Assembly (NCBI RefSeq): GCF_017306585.1
Contig: NZ_JAFKIC010000123.1
Span: 1 to 59,547 of the forward strand
Source: Mesorhizobium sp.
GTDB taxonomy: Bacteria; Pseudomonadota; Alphaproteobacteria; Rhizobiales; Rhizobiaceae
Length of the DNA: 59,547 nt
Reading direction: 5' to 3'
A program made the translations under genes and the position numbers. Position 1 is the first letter of the stretch, and each line of letters begins with the position of its first letter. A model generated the notes under the pieces. The model searched no databases, was not told the origin of the DNA, and saw only the letters and a list, made by a program, of their open reading frames with translations. Positions 1 through 8,434 of this stretch are shown here, one piece after another.

Positions 1-320
1 AGGACGGGCTGGCGCTGGCGACGACTTTCCATCTGCGCCAGGCTGACGAGACCACTGTCGAAGGGATCGGCTGGCTGATCGGGCCACGTCAGGGCGGGCT
101 CGGCCACCTCAAGGCGCTCGCCTTCAAACCGCTGTTCGACATAGCCCTGCAGCAGGACCGCAAGGTGCTGAAATCGGCGAGCGACAATGCCCGTCACCCA
201 CCCCATGCGATGCCGGCGATCGGCCCATTGGATTTCCTGCGCCGCGACATCGCGGCCATCATGGCGGGCGACATGCCGCCGGCCGCGGCAACGCCGCGTA
301 TGCATCAGATCGAGCTTTGA
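1..320 (+). CDS. C-terminal part of an unidentified protein (start outside window)
   Basis: An open frame enters the window and runs to the TGA at 318-320, giving about 105 residues that end MHQIEL. It reads as coding (strong GC3, no stops), with a mixed core containing GWLIGPRQGGLGHLKALAF and a charged helix LQQDRKVLKSASDNARH. The last part weakly recalls the C-terminus of Rieske-type ring-hydroxylating oxygenases, but no cofactor motif lies inside the window, so no function is assigned. Its 3' end overlaps the 3' end of the convergent ATP-grasp gene by 16 bases. Confidence 0.6.
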   Translation, partial: DGLALATTFHLRQADETTVEGIGWLIGPRQGGLGHLKALAFKPLFDIALQQDRKVLKSASDNARHPPHAMPAIGPLDFLRRDIAAIMAGDMPPAAATPRMHQIEL

Positions 321-1465
321 AGCGGCCCATTCCATTCGATATCGCGGGTCGAGGCCGCCTGCAGGCTGATGCGCTGGCGCAGCGCCGTGCCGGCGATCTC
401 CGCGAGCGCGCGCCATTGTGCCCGCTTGGGCTCGGGATCACCAGGCCAATCCAGGAGTTCATCGGCATCGTGCATCGCCTGGCGAAAATGCCCGATCCCG
501 CCTGAAAGCACGGCCGACGGCAGACCATACACCCACATGGCCAGCCGCACCGTCTGCGGCCTGTCGAGGTCGGGCCTGACCTCAGCGCCGTCCAACAATG
601 CGGCAACGAACGGCTCCGGATCACGGAAGAAGTGCAGACCGCTGACGGCACGGGGATTGCATTCGAGCGGCAGCACGGTGCCGTCCTCTTCCCGCATCAG
701 GTCGAAGGAGATCTGCCCGGTCCAGCCGGTGCCTGCGACGAAGGCCTGGACGAAATGACGGGCCGCGGCATCCTCGACCCGCTCGAACCATATGCCGGCC
801 CCCTTTCCTGCCCGATAACGCGAGCGGTAGAGCGCCAGCGCCTCGAGCTTGCCGTCGTGCGCCAGCGCATAGGCGCTGATTTCATCGCCGGCGATGAAGC
901 GTTGCGCCACCCAGGGCACTGCCGCCGACGGGCTGATTGCATCAAGCGCGGCGGGAGACGGACGCAGCAGCACATGGCTGGCGAACCGCGACCAAACCGG
1001 CTTGAACACCAGTTCGCGCGCGCGGCTACGCACAGTCGCGACATCATCGGCGGACTCCAGCAGTGTCGTTTCCGGCACCGCGAGACCAAGAGCTTGCGCC
1101 AGCCGGATAAAAGCGTGCTTGTCGTGAACCCGCGTCAGCAATTCCATGTCGGGAGCGAAGAGACGAGCCGGCATGGTTCGGTCGCGCCATGCCTGGCCGA
1201 GGTAAAAAATCTCCTCGCAGGTCGGGATCACCAATTGAATGCCCCCGGCGCGGATCAGGTCCTGTACCGCTTGAGCGTAAGCTTGCGGGGCAAAGCGCGG
1301 CGGCGGCAAGCGGTGATAGGAGGCGCAGGCGATGCTCGCGGCGGCAAGCGGGTGGGCCGGAGTGTCGGCCAGGATCACGCGCAGACCGGCACCGTGGAGC
1401 AGCCGCGCAAGATGCAACGCCACCGGCGCCCGGGCACCCGTGACGAGCACCGCTGGGGCGCGCAT
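305..1465 (-). CDS. ATP-grasp domain protein
   Basis: A 386-residue protein with ATP-grasp (carbamoyl-phosphate-synthase-like) architecture. Residues 1-90 form a Rossmann-like pre-ATP domain (VLVTGARAPVALHLARLLHGAG). The central ATP-binding part holds the lysine of LVFKPVWSRFASHV, and the Mg-binding acid/asparagine pair is seen in VLPLECNPRAVSGLH. Such enzymes join a carboxylate to an amine or thiol using ATP; the substrate cannot be read from sequence. The start is the ATG at 1463-1465 with no convincing Shine-Dalgarno; the patatin gene ends 35 bases upstream, so the two may be cotranscribed. Family call is confident, role unknown. Confidence 0.85.
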   Translation of the reverse strand: MRAPAVLVTGARAPVALHLARLLHGAGLRVILADTPAHPLAAASIACASYHRLPPPRFAPQAYAQAVQDLIRAGGIQLVIPTCEEIFYLGQAWRDRTMPARLFAPDMELLTRVHDKHAFIRLAQALGLAVPETTLLESADDVATVRSRARELVFKPVWSRFASHVLLRPSPAALDAISPSAAVPWVAQRFIAGDEISAYALAHDGKLEALALYRSRYRAGKGAGIWFERVEDAAARHFVQAFVAGTGWTGQISFDLMREEDGTVLPLECNPRAVSGLHFFRDPEPFVAALLDGAEVRPDLDRPQTVRLAMWVYGLPSAVLSGGIGHFRQAMHDADELLDWPGDPEPKRAQWRALAEIAGTALRQRISLQAASTRDIEWNGPLQSSI

Positions 1466-1500
1466 CAGATCACGGCTGCGGGCTTCGGCCGACCCAAGGC

Positions 1501-2370
1501 TCAGTCCAGACCGCGTTTGCCGCGCTTGAGCCGGGCGGCGCCGGAGCGCGCCTCCAGTGCCTTGTCGACCTGGCGCTTCAGTTCATCCTTGATATCGGCT
1601 GTCTCGCTCATCAGCGCGTCTATCTTCATGAAATCGAGCACACGGTATTTCGACACTGCCGGCCGGACCAGGATATCGGGCTGGCACTGCTTCAGCTTGT
1701 TGGCGATGATCGACTGCATCATCAATTGCGTGGCGCCGAACATCAGGTCGACGGACGTCGGCTGCTTGCGATCGGCCTCTTCCGGCGCGCCGACCACGTC
1801 GACGCCGATGATGATGTCGGCGTCCTTCTCGATCAAATCGAACGGCACGGGATTGTAGATGCCGCCATCGATCAACAGCCTGCCGTCGCGCGTCACCGGG
1901 CGGAACACGGCGGGAATGGCGGCCGAGGCCGCAAGCGCGGAGTGCAGGTCGCCATCGGCGAAGACCGCGAGCTTGTGCCCGAAATAATCCGTCGCCGTCA
2001 CCTTCAGCGGGATTTTCAATTCGGCGAAGGTTTCGGGAATAGCCTCCGGCAAGAAGGCCTTGAGGATACGCTCTACATTGAACTGGCTGACCCGGATGCC
2101 GTTCTGCATGGCTTCCGCGATCGTGCCCGGCCGCGCCCGCCACATGCGGCTCGCCACTTCGGCGCGGCGGCCGAGGATCGACCGGGCATAGTCGTGGATA
2201 TCCTTGCCGGTCATGCCCGAAGCCATGCCGGCGCCCATGATGGCGCCGATCGACGAGCCGGCAATCGCCACCGGCCGAATGCCCAGTTCGTCCAGGGCCT
2301 CGATGACATGGATATGCGCCAGACCTCTCGCGCCGCCGCCGCCAAAAGCTATGCCGAAGGTGGGGCTCAT
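1501..2370 (-). CDS. patatin-like phospholipase family protein (RssA/NTE type)
   Basis: A 289-residue single-domain patatin-like acyl hydrolase. The oxyanion loop GGGGARG lies at residues 10-16, the nucleophile elbow G-S-S-I-G at 38-42 (catalytic Ser40), and the catalytic aspartate in the DGG motif at 168-170. This Ser-Asp dyad family hydrolyses ester bonds of phospholipids or other acyl lipids. No signal peptide is visible, so it is probably cytosolic or membrane-peripheral. Its ATG overlaps the stop of the upstream M16 gene (ATGA), so it is the last gene of an M16-M16-patatin operon. The C-terminus is short and strongly basic. Confidence 0.9.
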   Translation of the reverse strand: MSPTFGIAFGGGGARGLAHIHVIEALDELGIRPVAIAGSSIGAIMGAGMASGMTGKDIHDYARSILGRRAEVASRMWRARPGTIAEAMQNGIRVSQFNVERILKAFLPEAIPETFAELKIPLKVTATDYFGHKLAVFADGDLHSALAASAAIPAVFRPVTRDGRLLIDGGIYNPVPFDLIEKDADIIIGVDVVGAPEEADRKQPTSVDLMFGATQLMMQSIIANKLKQCQPDILVRPAVSKYRVLDFMKIDALMSETADIKDELKRQVDKALEARSGAARLKRGKRGLD

Positions 2371-3749
2371 CCCTTGCCTGCCGCGGCCAGCGGGGGTCCG
2401 ACAACCATGATGGTCGGTTCGGCCGAAAGCAGTTTCCTCGCCACCGCCTTCACCTGGTCGATCGTCACCGCATTGATGTAGCCGGCGCGGCGCTGCATGT
2501 AATCGACACCGAGATCGTCGAGCTGCAATTCGACCAGCGTGGCCGCGATGGAACTCGATGAGTCCAGATTGTTGATGGCGTAGGCGCCGATCAGGTATTT
2601 CTTGGTCGCCGCCATTTCCGCTTCGGTCGGGCCGTCCTCGGCCAGGCGCTTGACCACGTCGCGCACAATGGCAAGCGTCTCGCCGGCGCGGTCCGAGCGC
2701 GTCCCGGTGGCGACGATCAAGGCATTGGCATGGTCCTGGTTGATCAGCGAGGAATTGACGCTGTAGGCCAGCCCGCGCTTTTCGCGCACTTCCTCAAACA
2801 GGCGCGAGGTGAAGGTGCCGCCGCCGAGTATCTCGTTCATCAGCACCGCGGGGAAGAAATCCGGCGACTTGCGCTTCACGCCAGGCCAGGCGAGCTGAAG
2901 CGAGGTCTGCGGCAGGTCGTAGTTCACCTCGACATGCTGCGCCAGCTTCGGCTCGACGTCGGCGACGGACACGAGCGTCTGCTTCGCAGGCAGGTCGCCG
3001 AACACCATGTCCAGCTTCTTCTTCAACGTTTCGGCATCGATGGCGCCGACCACCGCGACATGCAGGCCACCGCGCGCGAACACGTCCTTGTGCAAGGCCC
3101 TGAGATCGGCTTGCGTGATGGCGGCGATGCTCTGCCTGGTGCCTTGATCGTTGCGCGAATAGGGATGATCGCCGTAGATAGCGCGTGCCCACCGGTTCTG
3201 CGCGATCGTATCAGGATCGTTTTCCCCGGCAATGATACCGGACAGGATCTGCGCGCGGATGCGGTCGATCGGCGCCTGGTCGAAGCGCGGCTCGTTGACC
3301 GCGAGCCGCAAGAGGTCGAAGGCGTCGTCGCGCTGTTCGGCCAGCATGCGCATCGAACCATAGATGCCGTCGCGGGTCTCGTCGAAACTCATCTCGGCGC
3401 CGGCGTCGTCCAGCTTGATCTGGAAGGCGTCCGAATCGAGCGGGCCGGCCCCTTCGTCGAACAGGCCGGTCATCAGATTGGCGAGGCCTTCCTTGCCCGG
3501 CGGATCCTGTGTCGAACCGCCGCCGAAGACGAAGCGGACGGCGATGATCGGCACCGAATAATCCTCGACCAGCCAGGCGGAAACGCCCTTCGGCGAGGTG
3601 ACTTCCTGGATCTCCATGGCGCGGGCGGCGAGTACCGGCAAAAGCAGGAAGAAAAGAGCAAAGCAGAGCGTGGCGCAGGCCCGATAGACCTTTCCTTCTT
3701 CCTTCTCGGTCGAGGGAATGACGCTCAAGCGTTCGAGAACCAGGCTCAT
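2367..3749 (-). CDS. M16 family peptidase-like protein, non-zinc subunit
   Basis: A 460-residue M16B (pitrilysin-clan) protein with a Sec signal peptide (hydrophobic run LCFALFFLLLPVLAARA). The position that carries HxxEH in active members reads LANLM, so the zinc ligands are missing. The C-terminal half keeps the Arg/Tyr element (SRLFEEVREKRGLAYSV) that completes the active site of two-subunit M16B peptidases. It probably forms a heterodimer with the gene just upstream, which has the zinc site but lacks this tyrosine. The start is set at 3749, two bases after the upstream stop and behind a GGGGA ribosome site; a longer in-frame extension overlaps the upstream gene and is unlikely. It is followed by the patatin gene. 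Confidence 0.9.
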   Translation of the reverse strand: MSLVLERLSVIPSTEKEEGKVYRACATLCFALFFLLLPVLAARAMEIQEVTSPKGVSAWLVEDYSVPIIAVRFVFGGGSTQDPPGKEGLANLMTGLFDEGAGPLDSDAFQIKLDDAGAEMSFDETRDGIYGSMRMLAEQRDDAFDLLRLAVNEPRFDQAPIDRIRAQILSGIIAGENDPDTIAQNRWARAIYGDHPYSRNDQGTRQSIAAITQADLRALHKDVFARGGLHVAVVGAIDAETLKKKLDMVFGDLPAKQTLVSVADVEPKLAQHVEVNYDLPQTSLQLAWPGVKRKSPDFFPAVLMNEILGGGTFTSRLFEEVREKRGLAYSVNSSLINQDHANALIVATGTRSDRAGETLAIVRDVVKRLAEDGPTEAEMAATKKYLIGAYAINNLDSSSSIAATLVELQLDDLGVDYMQRRAGYINAVTIDQVKAVARKLLSAEPTIMVVGPPLAAAGKG

Positions 3750-3751
3750 CG

Positions 3752-5140
3752 TCAATTCCCCGCCTGTTGCTGCGGCAGCAGATAACCAGTCGTCGATCGG
3801 GAAAGCACCAGGTACTTCGCTGCAACTGCCTTGACCTCGTCGGCAGTCACTTTGCGCACACGGTCCGGCCATTGCTCGATGTCCTGGACCGTGCCGCCGG
3901 TCGCAAGCTCGGCGCCATAGATGTTGGCCATCGAATCCTGCTTGTCACGGGCAAAGATCATCGACCTGACATAGCGATCCTTGGCCTTGTCCAACTCATC
4001 GTCGGTGACGCCATCCTTGGCGATGCGAGCCACCTCGGCGTCGACCGCCGCCTCGACATCGGCCAACTTTGCATCACCCCGCGGTGTGCCGTAGACGGTG
4101 AAGTTGGTATCGTCGAGCATGGTGCCCTGGAAATAGGCGCCGGAAGCGGAAGCAATGCCCTGTCTGACTACCAGTTCCTGGTAAAGCCGGCTGCGATTGC
4201 CACCGCCAAGTATCTCGGCCAGCAGGTCGAGCGCCTCGGCCTCCCCCGGCTTGGCGGTGTGATAGGACGGCACCACCCACTGCGTGGAGAAGCTCGGCAC
4301 GCTGACGCGAGCATCCGAGAGCGTGACGGTGCGTTTCGTGTTCTGCTCCGGCTCCACGGGTCGTACGCGCGGCGGCAGATCAGGCCCGCGAGCAACCTTA
4401 CCGAACGTCTTCTCGGCGAGCGCCCTGACCGTCTCTGGCTCGACATCGCCGGCCACGATCAGCACGGCATTGTTGGGCCGGTAGTATTTGTCATAGAAGG
4501 CGACGGCATCGGTGCGGTTGAGCTGCTCCATCTCCTGCATCCAGCCGATGACCGGAATGCGGTAAGGCTGGTTCTGCCAAAGCGTCGCGCTGACCTCCTC
4601 GTCCAGCACGGCCTGTGGATTGTTGTCGATACGCGAGCGACGCTCCTCCAGGATGACGTCGCGCTCGGTCTTGATGACATCGTCGGTGAGGATGAGGTTG
4701 CGCATGCGGTCGGCCTCGAAACTCATCATCAGTTCGAGAGCCGATGGCGCCACTGTCTCGTGGAAGGCAGTGTAGTCATACGAGGTGAAGGCGTTGTTGG
4801 AGCCGCCAATATCGGAGACGGCGCGATCGAACTCGCCTGCGGCGTGATTGGTCGTCGCCTTGAACATCAGATGTTCGAAGAAATGGGCGATGCCGGATTT
4901 ACCGGGCGGCTCATCGGCGCTGCCGATCTTGTACCACACCATATGGGTGACGATCGGCGCGCGATGATCGGGAATGACGACCACTTCCATGCCGTTGTCG
5001 AGCAGAAAATCGGTCACCTTGAACTCGGACGGCGCGGCGGCCGCCGGAACCGCGCTTTCAGCCAAAGCGGAATTGTTAACAAAGACTGTCAGCGAGGTCG
5101 CCAGCAGTGCCGTCCGCAGCCATTCAGTCCTGGATGTCAT
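3752..5140 (-). CDS. M16 family zinc metallopeptidase (catalytic subunit)
   Basis: A 462-residue periplasmic M16B peptidase. The N-terminal signal peptide runs to about residue 28 (cleavage near ALA-ES). The inverted zinc motif HFFEH is at residues 86-90, followed by the expected acidic helix (EADRMRNL). The C-terminal domain has [16 protein letters not shown] where R/Y-bearing subunits have GLAYS, so the tyrosine is absent. Together with its downstream neighbour it should make a bipartite oligopeptidase. The start at 5140 has GGAG at a good distance; an upstream in-frame ATG would add a non-signal-like 25 residues. Confidence 0.93.
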   Translation of the reverse strand: MTSRTEWLRTALLATSLTVFVNNSALAESAVPAAAAPSEFKVTDFLLDNGMEVVVIPDHRAPIVTHMVWYKIGSADEPPGKSGIAHFFEHLMFKATTNHAAGEFDRAVSDIGGSNNAFTSYDYTAFHETVAPSALELMMSFEADRMRNLILTDDVIKTERDVILEERRSRIDNNPQAVLDEEVSATLWQNQPYRIPVIGWMQEMEQLNRTDAVAFYDKYYRPNNAVLIVAGDVEPETVRALAEKTFGKVARGPDLPPRVRPVEPEQNTKRTVTLSDARVSVPSFSTQWVVPSYHTAKPGEAEALDLLAEILGGGNRSRLYQELVVRQGIASASGAYFQGTMLDDTNFTVYGTPRGDAKLADVEAAVDAEVARIAKDGVTDDELDKAKDRYVRSMIFARDKQDSMANIYGAELATGGTVQDIEQWPDRVRKVTADEVKAVAAKYLVLSRSTTGYLLPQQQAGN

Positions 5141-5257
5141 CAATGGCTCCGGTTCCGCGATATGGCACGACGATAGGCAAGGTGCCGGCGACAAGCAAAG
5201 TGAATCGTTGCTCATGTTGCCGGCAAAGGCGGCGGCAAAGAGGCACCGGGGAGCGGC

Positions 5258-5815
5258 CTACAGGGTGGCCTCGATGAAGCGGATGACAGTTTCCCCGTAA
5301 TTACGCTCGTCGAGCACCGCGAAGCCGGAGCCAGGTTCGAAGGCAACCGCCGCCGTTTCCTCCACCACGCACAGCGCACCGGGACGCAGCCAGCCGCCGG
5401 CCCTGGCCGACTGCAGGGCGCGCTCGCCAAGGCCCTTGCCATAGGGCGGGTCGGCGAAGACGAGGCCGAACGGCGCCAACGTGCCTGCCTCGCCAAGCGC
5501 GGTTGCGTCGCGGCGGAATATCTTCGTGCGCCCGGTCAGGCCGAAGGCCTCGACATTGTCGCGGATCAGACCACGGCCTTCCGCCGATTCCTCGATGAAG
5601 ACCCCGTAGGAGGCGCCGCGCGACAGGGCTTCCAGACCAAGCGCTCCAGTGCCCGCGAAAAGGTCGAGCACGCGTGCGCCGTCCAGTTGCCCGCCGAAGC
5701 GATGCGCCAGCACGTTGAAAACCGCCTCGCGGGTGCGGTCGGTCGTTGGACGGATGGCGCTGCCGCGTGGCGTCGCCAATGGGCGCCCGCGAAACTCGCC
5801 ACCAACGATTCTCAT
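5258..5815 (-). CDS. rsmD: 16S rRNA (guanine966-N2)-methyltransferase RsmD
   Basis: A 185-residue SAM methyltransferase. It begins MRIVGGEFRGRPL, typical of RsmD, then TDRTREAVFN, the SAM-binding motif LDLFAGTGALGLEA (about residues 50-63) and the catalytic DPPY motif at 122-125. RsmD methylates G966 of 16S rRNA in the small ribosomal subunit. The start codon is 13 bases from the stop of rluB, and the rluB-rsmD arrangement is common in Rhizobiales. A longer in-frame reading through the rluB tail is spurious. Confidence 0.95.
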   Translation of the reverse strand: MRIVGGEFRGRPLATPRGSAIRPTTDRTREAVFNVLAHRFGGQLDGARVLDLFAGTGALGLEALSRGASYGVFIEESAEGRGLIRDNVEAFGLTGRTKIFRRDATALGEAGTLAPFGLVFADPPYGKGLGERALQSARAGGWLRPGALCVVEETAAVAFEPGSGFAVLDERNYGETVIRFIEATL

Positions 5816-5828
5816 GTCAGCCCGGGCC

Positions 5829-7784
5829 TCATCTCGTCCTGGGGCCTTTCGGGCCGCGCGGGCGATCCGCGCCGCCAGCTCCGTCCGGGCGCTCGCCGCG
5901 CGGCTTGCCGAACGGCTTTGCACCGCCCGGTTTGCCATAGGCCGGCTTGAACGAGGCCTTGCGCGCCTTGGCCTCCGCCGCCTTGGCGGCATCGGCCTCC
6001 GCCCTGCCCTTGCCGATCGGCCGGGCGCCGGGCGCCATCCAGACATTGGCCTTGCGCTGGCCGGGCGGCTCGATCGGCCGCTGCTCACGCTCGGCTTTCT
6101 TGCCGCCGAAACCAGCGCGCGGCTTGTCGCCAAAACCGCCGCGTGGCTTGTCGCCAAAACCACCGCGTTCCGGCCTCGGACCGCGTTCGCCAAAACTCTT
6201 CTCGGGTCGCGCGCCCCTGTCGGGGCTTGTCGAGAGCTTGCCCAGCGCCTCGTCGCGGCTGCCTTCCCTACGCTTGCGGTTCTTGATAAGGCCGCCCTCG
6301 CCGACCGGCCGGTGGTCGCCCTCGCGCATAACCCTCGACCGCTCAGCTTCTTCCTTGCGCGGTTCGGTACGCCGCACCGGCTTGTTGGAGAACGGCTTTG
6401 TTATCTCGGCATCGAAATTGGCGCCGGATTCCTCGACCAGACGCTCACCAAGCTGGTCGCGCAGCACGCGGCCCTTGATCTCCAGCACATGGCCCTCGGG
6501 AAGATCCTCGAGCTGGAACGGGCCATAGGAAATGCGGATCAGCCGCGTCACGTCGAGGCCAAGTGCGCCAAGGATGTTCTTGACCTCGCGGTTCTTGCCT
6601 TGGCGAAGGCCGATCGTCAGCCAGGCGTTGGTGCCTTGCTCGCGGTCGAGGCTGGCCTCGATGGCGCCGTAGAAGACACCATCGACGGCAATGCCCTCGC
6701 GCAGGCCGGCAAGCGCGCTTTCCTCGACCTTGCCGTGAACGCGGACCCGATAGCGACGCAGCCAGCCGGTGGCCGGCAGTTCGAGCACGCGCGACAGGCC
6801 GCCATCGTTGGTGAGCAGCAGCAAGCCTTCGGTGTTGATGTCCAGCCGGCCGATGGTCATCAGCCGCGGCAACTCCGCCGGCAACACGTCGAAGACCGTC
6901 TTGCGGCCTTCGGGATCCCGGTTGGTGGTCACGACGCCGGCCGGCTTGTGGAACAAAAACAGCCGCGTGCGTTCGATCTTGGGGATTTCCATGCCGTCGA
7001 GATGGATGATGTCGTCGGGCATGACATTGAAGGCGGGCGAAGCCAGGACCTTGCCATTGATCTTGACGCGGCCGGCCGCGATCAGGTCCTCGGCGTCGCG
7101 GCGCGAGGCAAGGCCGGCGCGGGCAAGGCGCTTGGCGATGCGCTCGCCGGCCTCCTCTGTCGCTTCGGCCGGACGCGGACGCGGCTTGAAGCTACCCGAT
7201 CCGCCCTGGGGACGATCACCGAAATCACGCTTGGGACGATCGCTGAAGTCGCGCTTCGGGCGATCGGCGAAGTCACGCTTCGGACGGTCATTGAAATCGC
7301 GCTTCGGGCGCTCGAACCGCTTTTCACCGCCTTCGACGGCTGCAGCGGCCGGACGATCGCCACGTGGCGCATAGGGCTTGCGCGGCCCTTCGCGCTTCTC
7401 ATAAGGCCTACGCTCGCCATCCGCCGGCATCGGACGATCGCCACGCGGCGCGTATGGTTTGCGCGGCCCCTCGCGCTTTTCATAGGGTTTGCGTTCGCCC
7501 TCTGCCGTCATCGGCCGCTCGCCACGCGGCGCGTAAGGCTTGCGCGGACCTTCGCGCTTCTCGTAGGGTTTGCCCTCGGGACGCGGCCCCCTGCTGAAGG
7601 GCTTGTCGCCGCCCTTGAAATCACGCTTTGGCCGGTCGCCTTCCGCGGCCATTGGCTTGCTGCCACGCGGTGCGTACGGTTTTTTGGCGCCGAAGGATGG
7701 CTTGCCGGCCCTGTCGCCCCGCGGAGCCGCGGGCTTCTTGCCCGGTCCTTTTTGGCGAGGAGATTTCTTGTCGTTGTCGTCCAT
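5829..7784 (-). CDS. rluB: rRNA large-subunit pseudouridine synthase (RluB/RsuA family) with long basic tails
   Basis: A 651-residue RsuA/RluB-family enzyme. The conserved core is an S4 RNA-binding domain near residues 214-260 (RLARAGLASRRDAEDLI) and a catalytic domain with GRLDINTEGLLLLTN, in which Asp315 is the expected nucleophile. It converts a uridine in 23S rRNA to pseudouridine. The core is flanked by an N-terminal ~200-residue and a C-terminal ~180-residue low-complexity region rich in Arg, Lys, Gly and Pro, including tandem repeats (separate entry). The start was chosen at MDDNDKKS; an ATG 15 bases upstream is also possible. The stop lies 13 bases before rsmD. Confidence 0.9.
   Translation of the reverse strand: MDDNDKKSPRQKGPGKKPAAPRGDRAGKPSFGAKKPYAPRGSKPMAAEGDRPKRDFKGGDKPFSRGPRPEGKPYEKREGPRKPYAPRGERPMTAEGERKPYEKREGPRKPYAPRGDRPMPADGERRPYEKREGPRKPYAPRGDRPAAAAVEGGEKRFERPKRDFNDRPKRDFADRPKRDFSDRPKRDFGDRPQGGSGSFKPRPRPAEATEEAGERIAKRLARAGLASRRDAEDLIAAGRVKINGKVLASPAFNVMPDDIIHLDGMEIPKIERTRLFLFHKPAGVVTTNRDPEGRKTVFDVLPAELPRLMTIGRLDINTEGLLLLTNDGGLSRVLELPATGWLRRYRVRVHGKVEESALAGLREGIAVDGVFYGAIEASLDREQGTNAWLTIGLRQGKNREVKNILGALGLDVTRLIRISYGPFQLEDLPEGHVLEIKGRVLRDQLGERLVEESGANFDAEITKPFSNKPVRRTEPRKEEAERSRVMREGDHRPVGEGGLIKNRKRREGSRDEALGKLSTSPDRGARPEKSFGERGPRPERGGFGDKPRGGFGDKPRAGFGGKKAEREQRPIEPPGQRKANVWMAPGARPIGKGRAEADAAKAAEAKARKASFKPAYGKPGGAKPFGKPRGERPDGAGGADRPRGPKGPRTR
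7212..7310 (-). repeat. coding short repeat RPKRDF-x-D in RluB
   Basis: Four consecutive eight-residue units of the form RPKRDF(N/A/S/G)D occupy residues about 159-191, directly after the 27-residue repeats and before the S4 domain. The composition is strongly cationic with a phenylalanine in every unit, like RG/RGG-type RNA-binding tails. Copy number is a likely site of length variation between strains. Confidence 0.85.
7350..7574 (-). repeat. coding tandem repeat in the RluB N-terminal tail (27-residue unit)
   Basis: Residues about 71-145 consist of nearly three copies of a 27-residue unit with the pattern KPYEKREGPRKPYAPRG followed by (E/D)RPM and an acidic linker. At DNA level the copies are similar but not identical. 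The repeats make a disordered basic arm likely to contact rRNA or other RNA. Confidence 0.85.
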
Positions 7785-7805
7785 GTGGCCTTTGTCCATT
7801 TGCGC

Positions 7806-7912
7806 TGCTACAGCGTGGCGCATCCTTTCGGGCGCGCAACGAACGCTGTAGCATTTTTGATTTGGCGCATGATCATTTCCGAAAATCGAGTCCGATTTTC
7901 GAGGTTATGCGC
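7806..7912. repeat. intergenic palindromic element, resembling a Rhizobiales dispersed repeat
   Basis: Two stem-loops lie back to back in the region between divergent rluB and tadA. The first has arms CTACAGCG (7808-7815) and CGCTGTAG (7843-7850). The second runs from GCGCATGATC near 7865 to GGTTATGCGC ending at 7912, with the inner dyad GAAAATCGAGTCCGATTTTC. From memory the layout matches a small mosaic repeat found in many copies between genes of Mesorhizobium and relatives; only one copy is visible here. Confidence 0.6.
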
Positions 7913-7954
7913 TCAATAACAGGATCGCCGCCGGGTGGCGAGGAGATAATCGGA

Positions 7955-7969
7955 ATGGAAAGCGCGTGA
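7955..7969 (+). other. possible four-codon leader ORF overlapping the tadA start
   Basis: ATG GAA AGC GCG TGA follows an AGGAG at 7941-7945 with nine-base spacing, better placed than for the tadA GTG itself. Its TGA overlaps the tadA GTG (GTGA). It may couple tadA translation to a tetrapeptide reading frame, or may be chance. Confidence 0.4.
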
Positions 7970-8418
7970 AGCGGCCGGATTTCATGGCTCTGGCGCTGAA
8001 GGAAGCCGAAGCGGCGGCCCTGCGCGGCGAGGTGCCGGTCGGCGCCGTTATCGCCAGGGGCGATACGGTCATTGCCAGCGCCGGCAACCGCACGCGCGAA
8101 CTTGCCGACCCGACCGCGCATGCCGAGATGCTGGCGATTCGCCAAGCCTGCGGCAAAATTTCGAGCGAGCGGCTTACAGGCCACGATCTCTACGTAACGC
8201 TGGAGCCTTGCGCCATGTGCGCCGGCGCCATCTCCTTCGCCAGACTGCGTCGGCTTTATTTCGGCGCGGCGGATGAAAAGGGCGGCGCGGTGATCAATGG
8301 CGTGCGCTTCTTCGCCTCGCCCACCTGCCACCATACGCCAGATGTCTATGCGGGTATGGCCGAGACCGAAGCGGCCATCATTCTCAGAGATTTTTTCAGG
8401 GGGCGGCGCGAAAGCTGA
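7966..8418 (+). CDS. tadA: tRNA-specific adenosine deaminase TadA
   Basis: A 150-residue cytidine/deoxycytidylate deaminase-fold protein. The zinc and proton-shuttle motif HAEM is near residue 47 and the second zinc motif PCAMC near 83, with the flanks EVPVGAV and YVTLEPC typical of TadA. It deaminates A34 to inosine in tRNA-Arg(ACG). The GTG at 7966 gives a length and N-terminus (RPDFMALAL) like rhizobial homologues; an in-frame ATG at 7984 would cut the first helix. The only good Shine-Dalgarno is 20 bases upstream and fits a tiny leader ORF better. Confidence 0.95.
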   Translation: MKRPDFMALALKEAEAAALRGEVPVGAVIARGDTVIASAGNRTRELADPTAHAEMLAIRQACGKISSERLTGHDLYVTLEPCAMCAGAISFARLRRLYFGAADEKGGAVINGVRFFASPTCHHTPDVYAGMAETEAAIILRDFFRGRRES

Positions 8419-8434
8419 TCGCGCCGTTCACGGA

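Noticed and set aside
7350-7574. Repeats in rluB considered as a CRISPR or mobile repeat
   Set aside because: They are in-frame coding repeats with period 81 bp and protein-level conservation.
5649-7919. Very long plus-strand open frame (over 750 codons) opposite rluB and rsmD
   Set aside because: It is antisense to genes with clear motifs, has no ribosome site and a biased Arg/Ala/Leu composition produced by high GC codon use on the other strand.
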